A stretch of 64,000 nt of DNA from Verrucomicrobiales bacterium. GTDB lineage: Bacteria; Verrucomicrobiota; Verrucomicrobiia; Limisphaerales; UBA1100. Made by a program: the position numbers and the translations under genes. How positions within the stretch are numbered: position 1 is the stretch's first letter; each line of letters begins with the position of its first letter. Location of the stretch: positions 1 to 64,000 of the forward strand of contig SYLI01000066.1 in NCBI GenBank assembly GCA_005809105.1, written 5' to 3'. Under the pieces are notes generated by a model. That model ran no database searches. It was not told where the DNA came from and saw only the letters and a list, made by a program, of their open reading frames with translations. Shown here one piece after another: positions 39,223 to 49,089 of this stretch.

Positions 39223-39992
39223 GCAACTTTTGGCGCACGCAGGGCGGCCGTCGCCGGCAACGTGAGACGCAACCCCTCCAGTGTCAGCTTGGGGTCGATG
39301 CGGGTGATTTCCGGGATGGAACGGGCGAGGATTTCCGCCGTACCGCCCGTGGCGATGACGGGCATTTTCCCGACGCCCAACTCCTGCTGAATTTGCTGCA
39401 GCAGCGCACGAACCAACCCGCGATAGCCATGCACGGCACCCACCTGCATGGCAGCGGCCGTGGACTTTCCGATGACGGAGCCAGGCGCAGTGCCGGAGAG
39501 TGTAATGCGCGGCAGAAGCGCGGTCTTCTCGTGAAGGTAATCGGTCATGGCCGAGATCCCGGGCGCAATGATGCCGCCGACGTAGTGGCCGCGACCATCG
39601 ACAATATCGAAGGTGAGGGCCGTGCCGAAGTCGACCACCACCACGGGCCCCTTATTGGTTTCAAGGGCAGCCCGCGCGTTGGCCAGCCGGTCCGGGCCGA
39701 TGCTCTCAGGATCCGGATAGTCGATGGGCACGCCACAGTTTTTGTGCGTCAACAGGGTGGTGGGGATGGGGTGGCAACTTAACCAGAAGCTGGCCTCCTT
39801 GGTGGCACTGGGAACCACGCTGCAAAGCACGGCGTGCTCGCAGTCGGTTTTGCCGATGAAACGGTCCAGCAGCGCTTCGATGCGTCCGTTGGACCAGTCT
39901 TCGGTGCGGAAGTCGCGATCGCGTTTGAGCTTTCCATCGGCGACGATGCATACGTGGGTGTTGGTGTTTCCGATATCAAGTACGAGTTGCAT
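39219..39992 (-). CDS. coaX: Type III pantothenate kinase
   Basis: MQLVLDIGNTNTHVCIV; YPDPESIGPDRLANA; PVVVVDFGTALTFDIVDGRGHYVGGIIAPGI. Confidence 0.95.
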   Translation of the reverse strand: MQLVLDIGNTNTHVCIVADGKLKRDRDFRTEDWSNGRIEALLDRFIGKTDCEHAVLCSVVPSATKEASFWLSCHPIPTTLLTHKNCGVPIDYPDPESIGPDRLANARAALETNKGPVVVVDFGTALTFDIVDGRGHYVGGIIAPGISAMTDYLHEKTALLPRITLSGTAPGSVIGKSTAAAMQVGAVHGYRGLVRALLQQIQQELGVGKMPVIATGGTAEILARSIPEITRIDPKLTLEGLRLTLPATAALRAPKVA

Positions 39993-39994
39993 AG

Positions 39995-40969
39995 TCAGTT
40001 TTTGATAAGTTGAACATCCCCGCCGGTGATGCGCTCCAAGCGCCCGTGTTCGGTGCGTAGCAAGAGCGCGCCCGATGGGTCAAGCGCCTCGGCGCGTCCA
40101 CGCAGCGTACGCGGACCCTGCGAAATGGCGACTTCCCGGCCCAGTGTCGAGCAGTGGCTCTCCCATTCCTCAGAAACCGAATCAAAATCTCGCGCAAGGA
40201 TGCGCCGGTAGTCGCGGTCTAGCTCGCGCAACACGGCCGCCGCCAATGAGGCGCGATGCACCGGCTTGCCGGCAGCCTGTCGAAGCGAGATGGCCTGCGC
40301 GCGTAGTTCCACTGGAAAGTCAGACGGCGAATGCGAGACGTTTATGCCCATCCCCAGCACTATATGTCGCACATGATCCAAGTCGGCATTGAGTTCTGTC
40401 AGGATGCCGGCCACTTTGCAATCGCGAATCAGGATGTCGTTGGGCCATTTGATGTTCAAGGCAAGCCCAGTCTCGGCATGGAGGGCACGCACCAGCGCCG
40501 TCGCGGCCGCCGCCGTGAGCTGCGTGGTCTCGCTGGGCGCCATCGTGGGCCGTAGCAGAACCGAGAACCAGAGGCCCTTGCCGCGGGCCGACGCCCAATG
40601 ACGGCCAAGCCTTCCGCGGCCCTGCGTCTGGGTTTCCGCGAACACCACCAGCCCCTCCGCATGGCCTTCGCCAGCAAGTTGTTGCACCGCGTCGTTGGTG
40701 GATTCGGTGCGATCCAGCACCCGGATGTCGCGCCCGAGGATGGCGCTGGGATTTAGGCGAGCCCGCAGGTCGGGTGCGAACAGGGCGTCGGGCGACTGCA
40801 GCAGGCGGTAGCCTTCGTGCGGATTGGCCGCAATGTCATAGCCAAGAGCGCGCAGGGCCTCGATGCGCGCCCAGACTGCCGTGCGACTCACTCCCAATCG
40901 CCGGCACAAATCGGCGCCGGACACGCCATGCTCGGCCTCGTAGAGCGCCCTTAAAATGTGCGTGTCCAA
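39995..40969 (-). CDS. birA: Biotin-[acetyl-CoA-carboxylase] ligase/repressor BirA
   Basis: N-terminal HTH (GVSGADLCRRLGVSRTAVWARIEALRALGYDI); STNDAV; TQGRGRLGRHWASARGKGLWFSVLLRP; LNIKWPNDILI. Confidence 0.95.
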   Translation of the reverse strand: MDTHILRALYEAEHGVSGADLCRRLGVSRTAVWARIEALRALGYDIAANPHEGYRLLQSPDALFAPDLRARLNPSAILGRDIRVLDRTESTNDAVQQLAGEGHAEGLVVFAETQTQGRGRLGRHWASARGKGLWFSVLLRPTMAPSETTQLTAAAATALVRALHAETGLALNIKWPNDILIRDCKVAGILTELNADLDHVRHIVLGMGINVSHSPSDFPVELRAQAISLRQAAGKPVHRASLAAAVLRELDRDYRRILARDFDSVSEEWESHCSTLGREVAISQGPRTLRGRAEALDPSGALLLRTEHGRLERITGGDVQLIKN

Positions 40970-40971
40970 TG

Positions 40972-41829
40972 TCAGGGGAGCGCCTCCAATTCCATGGAAA
41001 TGTCCACCGCCCGGGGCGAATGAGTCAATGCGCCCACGGAGATAAAATCCACGCCCGTCTCCGCCACGGCCCTGATGTTGTCCAAAGTTATGCCGCCGCT
41101 GGCCTCGAGCTTGATCTTCCCTGAAAGTTCGCGCACCGCTTGGCGAAGGCGCGCCAGATCCATGTTGTCGAGCAACACCATGTCGGCCTTGTGTTCAGCA
41201 GCCTCGCGCGCCTGTTGGAGGGTGTCGGCCTCCACCACAACAACGAGGTGCGGCCAGCAGGTCCGCGCGCGGGAGATGGCGGCAGCCACCGGGTTAGGCG
41301 AGGCGTCTTGCAAGGCAGCCAGATGATTGTCCTTGATCAGCACGCGGTCGAAAAGTCCCATGCGATGATTGGTGGCGCCACCGCAATGAGTGGCGTGTTT
41401 TTCAAGAACCCGCCATCCAGGAGTGGTCTTTCGCGTATCCAATAGCGTGGCGCGCGTGCCTTCGATGGCAGCAACGTACTTGGCAGTGAGCGTGGCGATG
41501 CCGCAGAGGCGCTGTAGAAAATTGAGCGCGGTGCGTTCGGCTGACAGCAGCGCGCGCGTTGGCCCCGCAAGCCGCATCAGCACGGCGTCTTTGGAGAGAG
41601 ACTGCCCCTCGAGGGCGAGGGCACTGACCTCCACCGTGGGGCAGACGGCTTCGAACACACATTGCGTCACCGAAAGCCCGGCGACATGCAGTGGCTCGCG
41701 CGCCACGAGCGTAGCGCGTGAGCGCATCGAATCGGGGATGAGCGCCAGGCTCGTGACATCGCCGCTGCCGATATCCTCGGCCAACGCCCGTGTCACTAGG
41801 TCCTCAAAATCCTCCCGACGCAGGGACAT
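40972..41829 (-). CDS. nadC: Nicotinate-nucleotide pyrophosphorylase (carboxylating)
   Basis: LAEDIGSGDVTSLALIP; ERTALNFLQRLCGIATLTAKYVAAIEGTRATLLDTRKTTPGWRVLEKHATHCGGATNHRMGLFDRVLIKDNHLA. Confidence 0.96.
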   Translation of the reverse strand: MSLRREDFEDLVTRALAEDIGSGDVTSLALIPDSMRSRATLVAREPLHVAGLSVTQCVFEAVCPTVEVSALALEGQSLSKDAVLMRLAGPTRALLSAERTALNFLQRLCGIATLTAKYVAAIEGTRATLLDTRKTTPGWRVLEKHATHCGGATNHRMGLFDRVLIKDNHLAALQDASPNPVAAAISRARTCWPHLVVVVEADTLQQAREAAEHKADMVLLDNMDLARLRQAVRELSGKIKLEASGGITLDNIRAVAETGVDFISVGALTHSPRAVDISMELEALP

Positions 41830-41953
41830 TGGTGGAGCATGGCGTCGGGGCGAGGGAGGTTGGAAGAAAAAAGGCAATGTGGCCCAAGGAGCATTGTGAA
41901 GAAGCGAACGAGAATTGGTGTGAATTTTTGTCCGCTTCAGGCCACTATATGAC

Positions 41954-42907
41954 ATGGCGAATTTCATCCGCCGGCCGGATTGGTTCATCCCCGAGTCTCA
42001 GGTGACCCCTGAGGCGGTTTACCATAACCGTCGCGAATTCTTAACCGCGATGGGATTCGTGGGCGCCACAGCCCTTGTGGAGAACGCATTGGAAGCGGCC
42101 ACGGCGAAGGACAATCTGGCACTCTACCCTGGAAAGGAGACGGCGTACAAAGTCGCGGTAAAGCAAACGCCCGAGGAGTGGGCGATCGGGTACAACAACT
42201 TCTACGAGTTTCACACGCGCAAGGAACTGGTGAGCCACCCGCAAATCATCGGCAAGTTTCTCACCGAACCCTGGCGCCTGCGGATTGACGGCATGGTGGA
42301 AAAGCCGTGGGTGGGCGATGCCCAGGATTTGATTGCCCAGATGGGAAAGAAGGGCGTGATCGAGCAGCGCGTGTACCGTTTCAGATGTGTGGAAGCGTGG
42401 TCCATGATTTGTCCGTGGACGGGGTTTTCGCTGAGCAAGGTGCTGGAGTTGGTCGAGCCCAAGAAGTCAGCCAAGTTCGTGCGGTTTGAAACCTTCTTCG
42501 ACCCCCGCATGGCGCCGGGCTTTCAGGCGCTTCGCGGTTATCCCTGGCCTTACACTGAAGGACTGCGCATCGACGAAGCCGCCCACGAACTGGCCTTTGT
42601 CGCCACAGGCATGTACGGTAAACCGCTGCCGCGACAAAACGGCGCGCCGCTTCGCATGGTGGTTCCGTGGAAGTATGGCTACAAGAGCATCAAGTCCATC
42701 GTCCGCATCGAATTTACCGACAAGCAGCCCAAGACCCTCTGGGAATCACTGGCCCCCGATGAGTATCCCTTTGAGTCCAATGTGAACCCCGCCGTGCCGC
42801 ACCCACGCTGGTCGCAGGCCACCGAGCGGCGGCTGGGCACCGACGAGCGCGTGGCGACCATCAAATACAATGGGTACTCCGCGCAGGTGGCCGCGCTTTA
42901 CAAATAG
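41954..42907 (+). CDS. msrP: Protein-methionine-sulfoxide reductase catalytic subunit MsrP (YedY-like molybdoenzyme)
   Basis: Tat-like NRREFLTAMGFVGA; YNNFYEF; YRFRCVEAWSMICPWTGFSLSKVLELVEP; GLRIDEAAHELAFVATGMYGKPLPRQNGAPLRMVVPWKYGYKSIKSIVRIEF. Confidence 0.93.
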   Translation: MANFIRRPDWFIPESQVTPEAVYHNRREFLTAMGFVGATALVENALEAATAKDNLALYPGKETAYKVAVKQTPEEWAIGYNNFYEFHTRKELVSHPQIIGKFLTEPWRLRIDGMVEKPWVGDAQDLIAQMGKKGVIEQRVYRFRCVEAWSMICPWTGFSLSKVLELVEPKKSAKFVRFETFFDPRMAPGFQALRGYPWPYTEGLRIDEAAHELAFVATGMYGKPLPRQNGAPLRMVVPWKYGYKSIKSIVRIEFTDKQPKTLWESLAPDEYPFESNVNPAVPHPRWSQATERRLGTDERVATIKYNGYSAQVAALYK

Positions 42908-42931
42908 TCCCGGGCAAGTTTTTCTTCGCCC

Positions 42932-44335
42932 ATGCCGGTGCCGGTGCTCACTCTCGCGCAGATGCGCGAATGGGAGGCGATCTCTTGGCGTGCGGGGCGT
43001 TCCATCAGCACTGTGATAAGTTTGGCAGGCACCGCCCTGGCGCGGCAGGCACTGCGCATGACGCAGCCGGGCGATTCGATTCTGGTGCTTGCCGGAAAGG
43101 GCAACAATGGCGCCGATGCCAAAAGAGCCATTGAACACCTTGCAGATCGCCGTGTGCGCCTGCTTGAAATCTCCGATCCTGCGCCCGCCCGGGAGGAGCT
43201 GGCCGTTCAGCTTGCATCCCCAACGGCGCTGGTGATGGACGGCCTCTTTGGCATCGGCCTTAACCGCCCCTTGGATGCATACTGGGTGGAACTCTTGGAG
43301 CAGGTGAATCTAGCCGGGCATCCGGTGCTGGCAGTAGACGTACCTTCGGGCCTCTGTGCCGATACCGGGCGGCCGTTGCCTGTAGCCATACGCGCCCACG
43401 TTACTTTGACATTGGGCGCTCCCAAGGCCGGATGCCTCACTCCATCGGCCAGCCCTTTTGTGGGGCGACTTGAGCTCGCCGCCGACATCGGCCTTGTCCC
43501 GTGCCCGGCCTCGGGCGAACTGCTGTGGACGCTGCCGGGTGACTTTGCAGGACTGCCGCCCGCACGCCCGGTTGATTCGCACAAGGGAAGTTGGGGGCAC
43601 GTGACGATCCTTGCGGGGAGCACCGGCTATCACGGCGCTGCGGTTTTGGCGGCGCGGGGGGCATTGGCGGCGCGGCCCGGATTGGTGTCCGTCATCACTC
43701 CTCCGGCCGTGTATGTGCCAGTCGCAAGCCAGTTGCAGGCGGCGATGGTGCATCCGTGCTCCGCCGGGGCGCTGCAGCGAGTGCAGCAATCTTGCGCCTT
43801 CGTCATTGGGCCTGGGCTTGCAGGCGTAGACGTCACCACGGAATTGAAAGAGGCCGCCGCGCAAATCTGGCGTCAGGCCGCCGGCCCGGTTCTGGCCGAT
43901 GCCAGTGCTTTAGATTGGCTGCCTCTGCGGGAATTTCCAACGAGAGCCATCCGGGTCATCACACCGCACCCGGGCGAGGCAGCTCGCCTGCTGGATTGCG
44001 ACACGTCGCGAGTGCAGGCCGACCGATGCAATGCCTTGAGACAACTGACGTCGAGTGCGGGAGGCTCATGGGTGGTGTTGAAAGGGCGCCACACGCTCAT
44101 CGGTGCGACGGGTGGGCCCATCTGGGTGAATCCCAGCGGCAACCCGATGCTCTCCCAGGGAGGAAGCGGCGATGTGCTGGCAGGATTTCTGGGCGGCCTT
44201 CTTGCTCAGCCATGGGGTCGGCAGGATGCAGGGCAAACGCTTCGATTTGGTGTGTGGCACCACGGCGACGCGGCCGATCGCCTCTCCCAAAGGCGCGCGG
44301 GTTGGGGGATGGAGGAATTGCTCGGCGCACTTTGA
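42932..44335 (+). CDS. nnr: Bifunctional NAD(P)H-hydrate epimerase / ADP-dependent NAD(P)H-hydrate dehydratase
   Basis: N-terminal epimerase (ILVLAGKGNNGADAKRAIEHLADR; VDVPSGLCADTG) and C-terminal dehydratase (HKGSWGHVTILAGSTGYHGAAVLAARGAL; VITPHPGEAARLL; GGSGDVLAGFLGGLLAQ). Confidence 0.93.
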   Translation: MPVPVLTLAQMREWEAISWRAGRSISTVISLAGTALARQALRMTQPGDSILVLAGKGNNGADAKRAIEHLADRRVRLLEISDPAPAREELAVQLASPTALVMDGLFGIGLNRPLDAYWVELLEQVNLAGHPVLAVDVPSGLCADTGRPLPVAIRAHVTLTLGAPKAGCLTPSASPFVGRLELAADIGLVPCPASGELLWTLPGDFAGLPPARPVDSHKGSWGHVTILAGSTGYHGAAVLAARGALAARPGLVSVITPPAVYVPVASQLQAAMVHPCSAGALQRVQQSCAFVIGPGLAGVDVTTELKEAAAQIWRQAAGPVLADASALDWLPLREFPTRAIRVITPHPGEAARLLDCDTSRVQADRCNALRQLTSSAGGSWVVLKGRHTLIGATGGPIWVNPSGNPMLSQGGSGDVLAGFLGGLLAQPWGRQDAGQTLRFGVWHHGDAADRLSQRRAGWGMEELLGAL

Positions 44336-44388
44336 TCCGGCCCTTTTTGTTTGTCGATGGGCCTCAAGCGTGGTTTGCTCCGCACACG

Positions 44389-45180
44389 ATGCGCAGGCGG
44401 CTGGAAGTCTTGGTGCTGCTCGTGGCGCTGACATTGGGGATGGCACACGCGGGCTGGGGCGCAGCTGCTGCCAGCGGGGGTTCATCCGTGCAGTCCACCA
44501 TCCCCGAGGCGCCCCTTGAAGCGTTGGGGAAGAAGCCTCCACTCCCGCCTTTGCAGACCGAATCGTGGCCGGGATTGCCGCCGGGTTTTTCGCAGCGCTC
44601 TAGCAGCGACCACCCGGCCGGCACCTTCCTCTCGGCGCTGATCAATCCCATCGCAATCTTTTTTGTCCTGATCCTCGTGGGAGTGAATCTGTACCTGGCG
44701 CGCGAGGTGGCGCATCACTGCCAGCGACCGGTGCGCGCGGTGTGCGCGTGGTCGCTGCTGATGCCCTATGTGGTTCCATTGGTGTTCTTGATGCTGCCGG
44801 ATCCTGACGAATCGGCCGGTGCCGCGGTGGCTTCCCGCAAGTCCGCCCCGTTGGAGGAGGTGGCGCCAGCCGAGGAGGCCGAGGCAGGCGCCGCGAATGC
44901 CGCTCAGGGCTACGCCAATGCCACGGCCTATTTTCACCAAAGCACCACTCGATTTAATAAGCCCTTTTTCGAGCGCGAGCTCATGCGCTTTATGAGGATG
45001 ACGCCCCATGCCACCGAATGGCTGGTGATCCGAACCCGGCAGGAGGAATTGTGGGCTTGCCGGATTATCAGCGCCACGCAGGAAGGCCTGAAGCTGGTGG
45101 TGGCCGCCAATGACGTCTGGGATGAGCGCGAGCTGACCTACTTCAAGATCGTCGAACTCCAAGTCATCCCGGCGGCATGA
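44389..45180 (+). CDS. Hypothetical membrane protein, signal peptide plus two TM helices and a cytoplasmic C-terminal domain
   Basis: MRRRLEVLVLLVALTLGMAHAG...LINPIAIFFVLILVGVNLYLAREV...VCAWSLLMPYVVPLVFLMLP...; ATGA overlap with the downstream kinase. Confidence 0.6.
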   Translation: MRRRLEVLVLLVALTLGMAHAGWGAAAASGGSSVQSTIPEAPLEALGKKPPLPPLQTESWPGLPPGFSQRSSSDHPAGTFLSALINPIAIFFVLILVGVNLYLAREVAHHCQRPVRAVCAWSLLMPYVVPLVFLMLPDPDESAGAAVASRKSAPLEEVAPAEEAEAGAANAAQGYANATAYFHQSTTRFNKPFFERELMRFMRMTPHATEWLVIRTRQEELWACRIISATQEGLKLVVAANDVWDERELTYFKIVELQVIPAA

Positions 45181-45767
45181 GCATGAAGTATCGCAGCATT
45201 CTTCTCTTTGGTGCGCCCGGATCGGGAAAGGGCACGCAGGGCAGAATCCTTGGGCAGGTGCCCAATTTCTACTACTTCTCCTGCGGGGATGTGTTCCGGA
45301 ATTTGCGGCCTGAGGATCCATTGGGCCGGAAATTCGTGGAGTATTCCAGCCGAGGTGCGCTGGTGCCTGACGACCTGACACTCGAGGTCTGGCGCCGACA
45401 TATTCAGGCCGGCATCCTAGCCGGCAAGTTTCATCCCGAGCACGACACGCTGCTGCTCGATGGCATCCCGCGAAACGTGCGGCAGGTTGAACTCATGGAT
45501 GAGGCCATCGATGTTCGCGCCGTGCTTCATCTGGCCTGCGGTGACAATGACAAGATGGTGGCGCGAATCCAGCGGCGTGCGCTGGTGGAGAACCGGCTGG
45601 ACGATGCCCGCGTTGAGGTCATTCGCCAGCGCTTCGTCACCTACGAGGCGGAGACGCGCCCCGTGCTAAACAAGTTTGCGCCATCCATGGTTCACGAGAT
45701 GGACTCGACGCAATCGCCCGTCGCCGTTCTCTCCGACATTCTCCAGGTTCTGAGAGGGCTCTCCTAG
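45177..45767 (+). CDS. Adenylate kinase-like nucleoside monophosphate kinase
   Basis: SILLFGAPGSGKGTQGRILGQVPNFYYFSCGDVFR; LLLDGIPRNVRQVELMDE; no recognisable LID insertion. Confidence 0.85.
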   Translation: MSMKYRSILLFGAPGSGKGTQGRILGQVPNFYYFSCGDVFRNLRPEDPLGRKFVEYSSRGALVPDDLTLEVWRRHIQAGILAGKFHPEHDTLLLDGIPRNVRQVELMDEAIDVRAVLHLACGDNDKMVARIQRRALVENRLDDARVEVIRQRFVTYEAETRPVLNKFAPSMVHEMDSTQSPVAVLSDILQVLRGLS

Positions 45768-45771
45768 ATTC

Positions 45772-46722
45772 ATGGCCGGGCCACTCCGCGTCCTCTTCAT
45801 GGGCAGCGCCGGGCTGGCGTGCCCAAGCTTGGAAATGCTCGCGGCCATGCCCGGGGTCGTCGTCGTTGGCGTCGTGACCCAGCCCGACCGCCCCTCGGGC
45901 CGCCGCTTGCAGATCGAGGCTTCTCCCGTGAAACAGGCGGCCTTGCGGCTGGGCCACCAGGTGTTTCAGCCCGCCAGCGCGCGCAGCCAGGAGTGTCTTC
46001 TGCAATTACGAGAGATGGCCCCCGATGTCGCGGTGGTGGCCGCCTACGGCCAAATCCTGCCGATCGGCGTGCTGAACCTGCCGCCACATGGCTGTCTTAA
46101 TATCCACGCTTCACTCTTGCCGCGCCACCGCGGAGCATCGCCTATTCAGGCGGCCCTGCTGGCGGGAGATTCTGAGACCGGAGTGACCCTGATGAAGATG
46201 GACGAGGGGCTGGACACCGGTGGAATGCTCGCAGCGGTTTCCACCTCCATCTCGCCGAAGGATACCGCGCAGACGTTGCACGACCGTCTGGCGCAACTTG
46301 GCGCCCAACTGCTTCGCGACACGCTTCCCGGTTATCTGGAGGGTGCCCTCCTTCCGCGACCGCAGCCCGCAGAGGGCGTGACGTATGCCGGCAAGGTGCG
46401 CAAGGAGGACGGCCTCATGGACTGGCGCCTGCCCGCCGAAATCTTGGAACGCAGGATTCGCGCCTACACGCCCTGGCCGGGTGCCTTCACCACATTGCCT
46501 GCGACGGAGTTGCGCCTGCTTAAAATCCGCGCCGCGGACATCGTGGATCGGGGAGGGCCCGCAGGCTGTGTTCTGGATGCGGGAGCAGAGGGGCTGCTGG
46601 TGGCCTGCGGGACGCAGGCGCTGCGGCTTTTGGAAGTGCAGCGCCAGGGTGGCCGCTGGATGCGCGCCGTGGAGTTTTTAAGGGGAATGCCTTTGCAGGC
46701 GGGCCAGCAGATGGGCACCTGA
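45772..46722 (+). CDS. fmt: Methionyl-tRNA formyltransferase
   Basis: VLFMGSAGLACPSLEML; VTQPDRPSGRRLQIEASPVKQAAL; VAAYGQILPIGVLNLPPHGCLNIHASLLPRHRGASPIQAALLAGDSETGVTLMKMDEGLDTG. Confidence 0.96.
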   Translation: MAGPLRVLFMGSAGLACPSLEMLAAMPGVVVVGVVTQPDRPSGRRLQIEASPVKQAALRLGHQVFQPASARSQECLLQLREMAPDVAVVAAYGQILPIGVLNLPPHGCLNIHASLLPRHRGASPIQAALLAGDSETGVTLMKMDEGLDTGGMLAAVSTSISPKDTAQTLHDRLAQLGAQLLRDTLPGYLEGALLPRPQPAEGVTYAGKVRKEDGLMDWRLPAEILERRIRAYTPWPGAFTTLPATELRLLKIRAADIVDRGGPAGCVLDAGAEGLLVACGTQALRLLEVQRQGGRWMRAVEFLRGMPLQAGQQMGT

Positions 46723-46723
46723 T

Positions 46724-49084
46724 TTACTTTGCGCCAGGCTCCGCAAACTCCACTTGGGCTTCCCCAAAGAAAAGCACTCCTGAAGCCGTGCTGGCTCGGA
46801 GCGTGAGCGGCATGTTAAAGGGCCCCAGCTCCGAGCCCAGTTCGACGCGCAGCTCGCCCTCCTCGACGCCGGCGGCCAGCATGAGTGCGGGTGCCTTGAT
46901 GCCGCGCATGTGGGCGGGCACCAGAAGTTCCACCTTCATGGGTCCGGCTCCAAGTTGCGGCGCGCGCCGAACGTGCACTGGCAACGTCAGGAGCGCATTG
47001 GGCCTTGCCAGATAGGACGGCGAGGCAATCGACAGCGCCACCAGGTTCTCCGAGGTGATGGCAATCACCTGTTCGCTGCCCTCGAAGGAACTGTAGCAGA
47101 CCGTGTGCTTGCTGCCGTCAGCGTCAGTCACCACCGTAGTGAGCATGATCTGGATGCGGCTCGTGCGTCCGATTTCCATCCGTGCGGGGTAAGTGATCGG
47201 ATAATCAAACTCGGTCGTCCCCGCTGGCAACTCGAGAATGGGCCCCCTGACGCCTTGCACGTGGCGGCCCTGCTTGTCGGCCAGGCGTGCGACAAAGGGC
47301 CCGGCCACGCCACCCGGTTGAATCTTGTAGTGGCGGCTCACGACGGTGCCGGTGGGCTGGCTTGTGGCCAGTTGGAACTGACCGGTGAACTTGAAGGGCG
47401 TGGGCAGCCCCACCGCAACCAGGACATGATCGGCTGACGCCTGACTCAATCCCCGGATGGCCAGGGCTTCTCGTGTGGCGTTCCTGTCGGCCAGTGTGGC
47501 TTCGCCGCGCACCGTTACCCGATGCGTCGCGATGGTACTACTCTGCGGCGCAGAAAGGGTAACGTCGGCGTGTGGCTGGCCGGGGGGAATCACCAGACCC
47601 GTTGCGCTCATCCCGGCCGGAAGGCCGGAAAGCGTGAGTCGAACTTCTCCTGTAAAACCGCCCATCCGCTCCACACTGACCCTCAGCTTGGGGTTGGGTG
47701 TGGCGGGCTTCTTGGGATCGTCGGTCTTGGGGGCTTCGCGCAGAAGGGTGAGGGTTTCCGATCCCAGAGTGAGCTTAAAATCCGGCGAAGACATTGCCGT
47801 GGCACGCAGGCGGTAGGCAAAGGCAGGACCGCCGCGCGAAGCAAACCGGTCGGAAACCCGGACGCGGTACACGCCGGCCTTGGGGGGCGTGAAGACGAGC
47901 AGCGGATCGGGCTGATCGCTGGTGCGGTCGTCATTCGTGGCCAGCACCGTTCCCGCCTCATCGAGAATGCGCAACACGCCATCGAGCGGACTCTCCAGCC
48001 GCGCGGCGATGAGGTCGAGCGTCACGGGCACTTTCTCCGCCAGCCGCAGGGACCATTCGTCTGTTTCGCCGGGCTTCTCCACGCGGCCGTTGAGCATCAG
48101 GGGCACTGACTGCGGTGCTGCGGGTGCCGGTTCCACGATCTCAGAAAGCTCATCCACATGAAGCCGGATGCGTCCCAACGATCGCCCGGCATCCTTGAGT
48201 TCCACCCATTGAAACTCTCCTGGCAGGTCGGCAAGCCGGGCCGCGCAAGGCTGTGCGGCAAGCCCCGGGCCTTGGATGCGTAGATCGAGGGGCTGGCCTC
48301 TCTTTCCTCCCAACGGAAAAGCGTGATCCACACGGCCTCCGCTCTGAAGGGTAAGGCGGTAGACATAATGCTGAAGTCCTCCGTGGCTGGCGTCGGTGAT
48401 GCGAATCGTGTGCGGACCGGCAACCGCCGCTGTGAACCACCGGCGGGGATCGCCGCGCCGAGGGCTGCCCGTCAGTCGGACAGGCTGGCCGGCGGGGTCG
48501 AGCACGGTGAGCACGGCTTCAAGCGGCGAACCCAGTTGGCGGGTGGCCGCGTCGCAGACGATGGTCTCTCCCTCCTTGGCCGCGAAGGTCCATTCATCCA
48601 CGTCCTCGCGTGGGAAAATGCGCCCATTGACGGTGACGGGCAGGGCGACCGTCTGGTGGATCGGCCGTCCGGCCGCCTCCACTTCCACGACTTCCGGAAG
48701 GTCGCCCACCACAAAGGGCAGCGAGGGGCTCGTGCCCTGTGAGGTCCAGCATCGGGCGCGCTGCTCGTCCAAGGGGGCATCGGCCCCGATCACCAGTCGG
48801 GCGGCGTAATCCCGTGGGTAATTCTCCCCCGCCTGAGAGTCCGGTTGGGGAATGATCGGCCCTTCAAACCAGACGATGCGGGTTTCCTGAATGGTTCCTG
48901 GAAACCGGATGCCGCGCCCCAACATCTCAAAGTGCGCCTGATCGTGGAAATTGAGTCCCCCGACTCGCACCTCCACGGTCGTGCCGCGCTGTCCACCGGC
49001 AGGAAAAAGATAGACCAGTTGCGGAGGCTGGGCCCCAAGATTGGCCAGGGTGCCCGCCAGCAGAATGGCCGAAACCCGGCGCAT
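46724..49084 (-). CDS. Secreted PPC (pre-peptidase C-terminal)-domain protein
   Basis: VYLFPAGGQRGTTVEVRVGGLNF; repeated 'GRVEKPGETDEWSLRLAEKVPVTLDLIAARLESPLDGVLRILDEAGTVLATNDD' PPC-type repeats. Located in the DUF1501/DUF1549 cluster. Confidence 0.8.
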   Translation of the reverse strand: MRRVSAILLAGTLANLGAQPPQLVYLFPAGGQRGTTVEVRVGGLNFHDQAHFEMLGRGIRFPGTIQETRIVWFEGPIIPQPDSQAGENYPRDYAARLVIGADAPLDEQRARCWTSQGTSPSLPFVVGDLPEVVEVEAAGRPIHQTVALPVTVNGRIFPREDVDEWTFAAKEGETIVCDAATRQLGSPLEAVLTVLDPAGQPVRLTGSPRRGDPRRWFTAAVAGPHTIRITDASHGGLQHYVYRLTLQSGGRVDHAFPLGGKRGQPLDLRIQGPGLAAQPCAARLADLPGEFQWVELKDAGRSLGRIRLHVDELSEIVEPAPAAPQSVPLMLNGRVEKPGETDEWSLRLAEKVPVTLDLIAARLESPLDGVLRILDEAGTVLATNDDRTSDQPDPLLVFTPPKAGVYRVRVSDRFASRGGPAFAYRLRATAMSSPDFKLTLGSETLTLLREAPKTDDPKKPATPNPKLRVSVERMGGFTGEVRLTLSGLPAGMSATGLVIPPGQPHADVTLSAPQSSTIATHRVTVRGEATLADRNATREALAIRGLSQASADHVLVAVGLPTPFKFTGQFQLATSQPTGTVVSRHYKIQPGGVAGPFVARLADKQGRHVQGVRGPILELPAGTTEFDYPITYPARMEIGRTSRIQIMLTTVVTDADGSKHTVCYSSFEGSEQVIAITSENLVALSIASPSYLARPNALLTLPVHVRRAPQLGAGPMKVELLVPAHMRGIKAPALMLAAGVEEGELRVELGSELGPFNMPLTLRASTASGVLFFGEAQVEFAEPGAK

Positions 49085-49089
49085 GTTGT

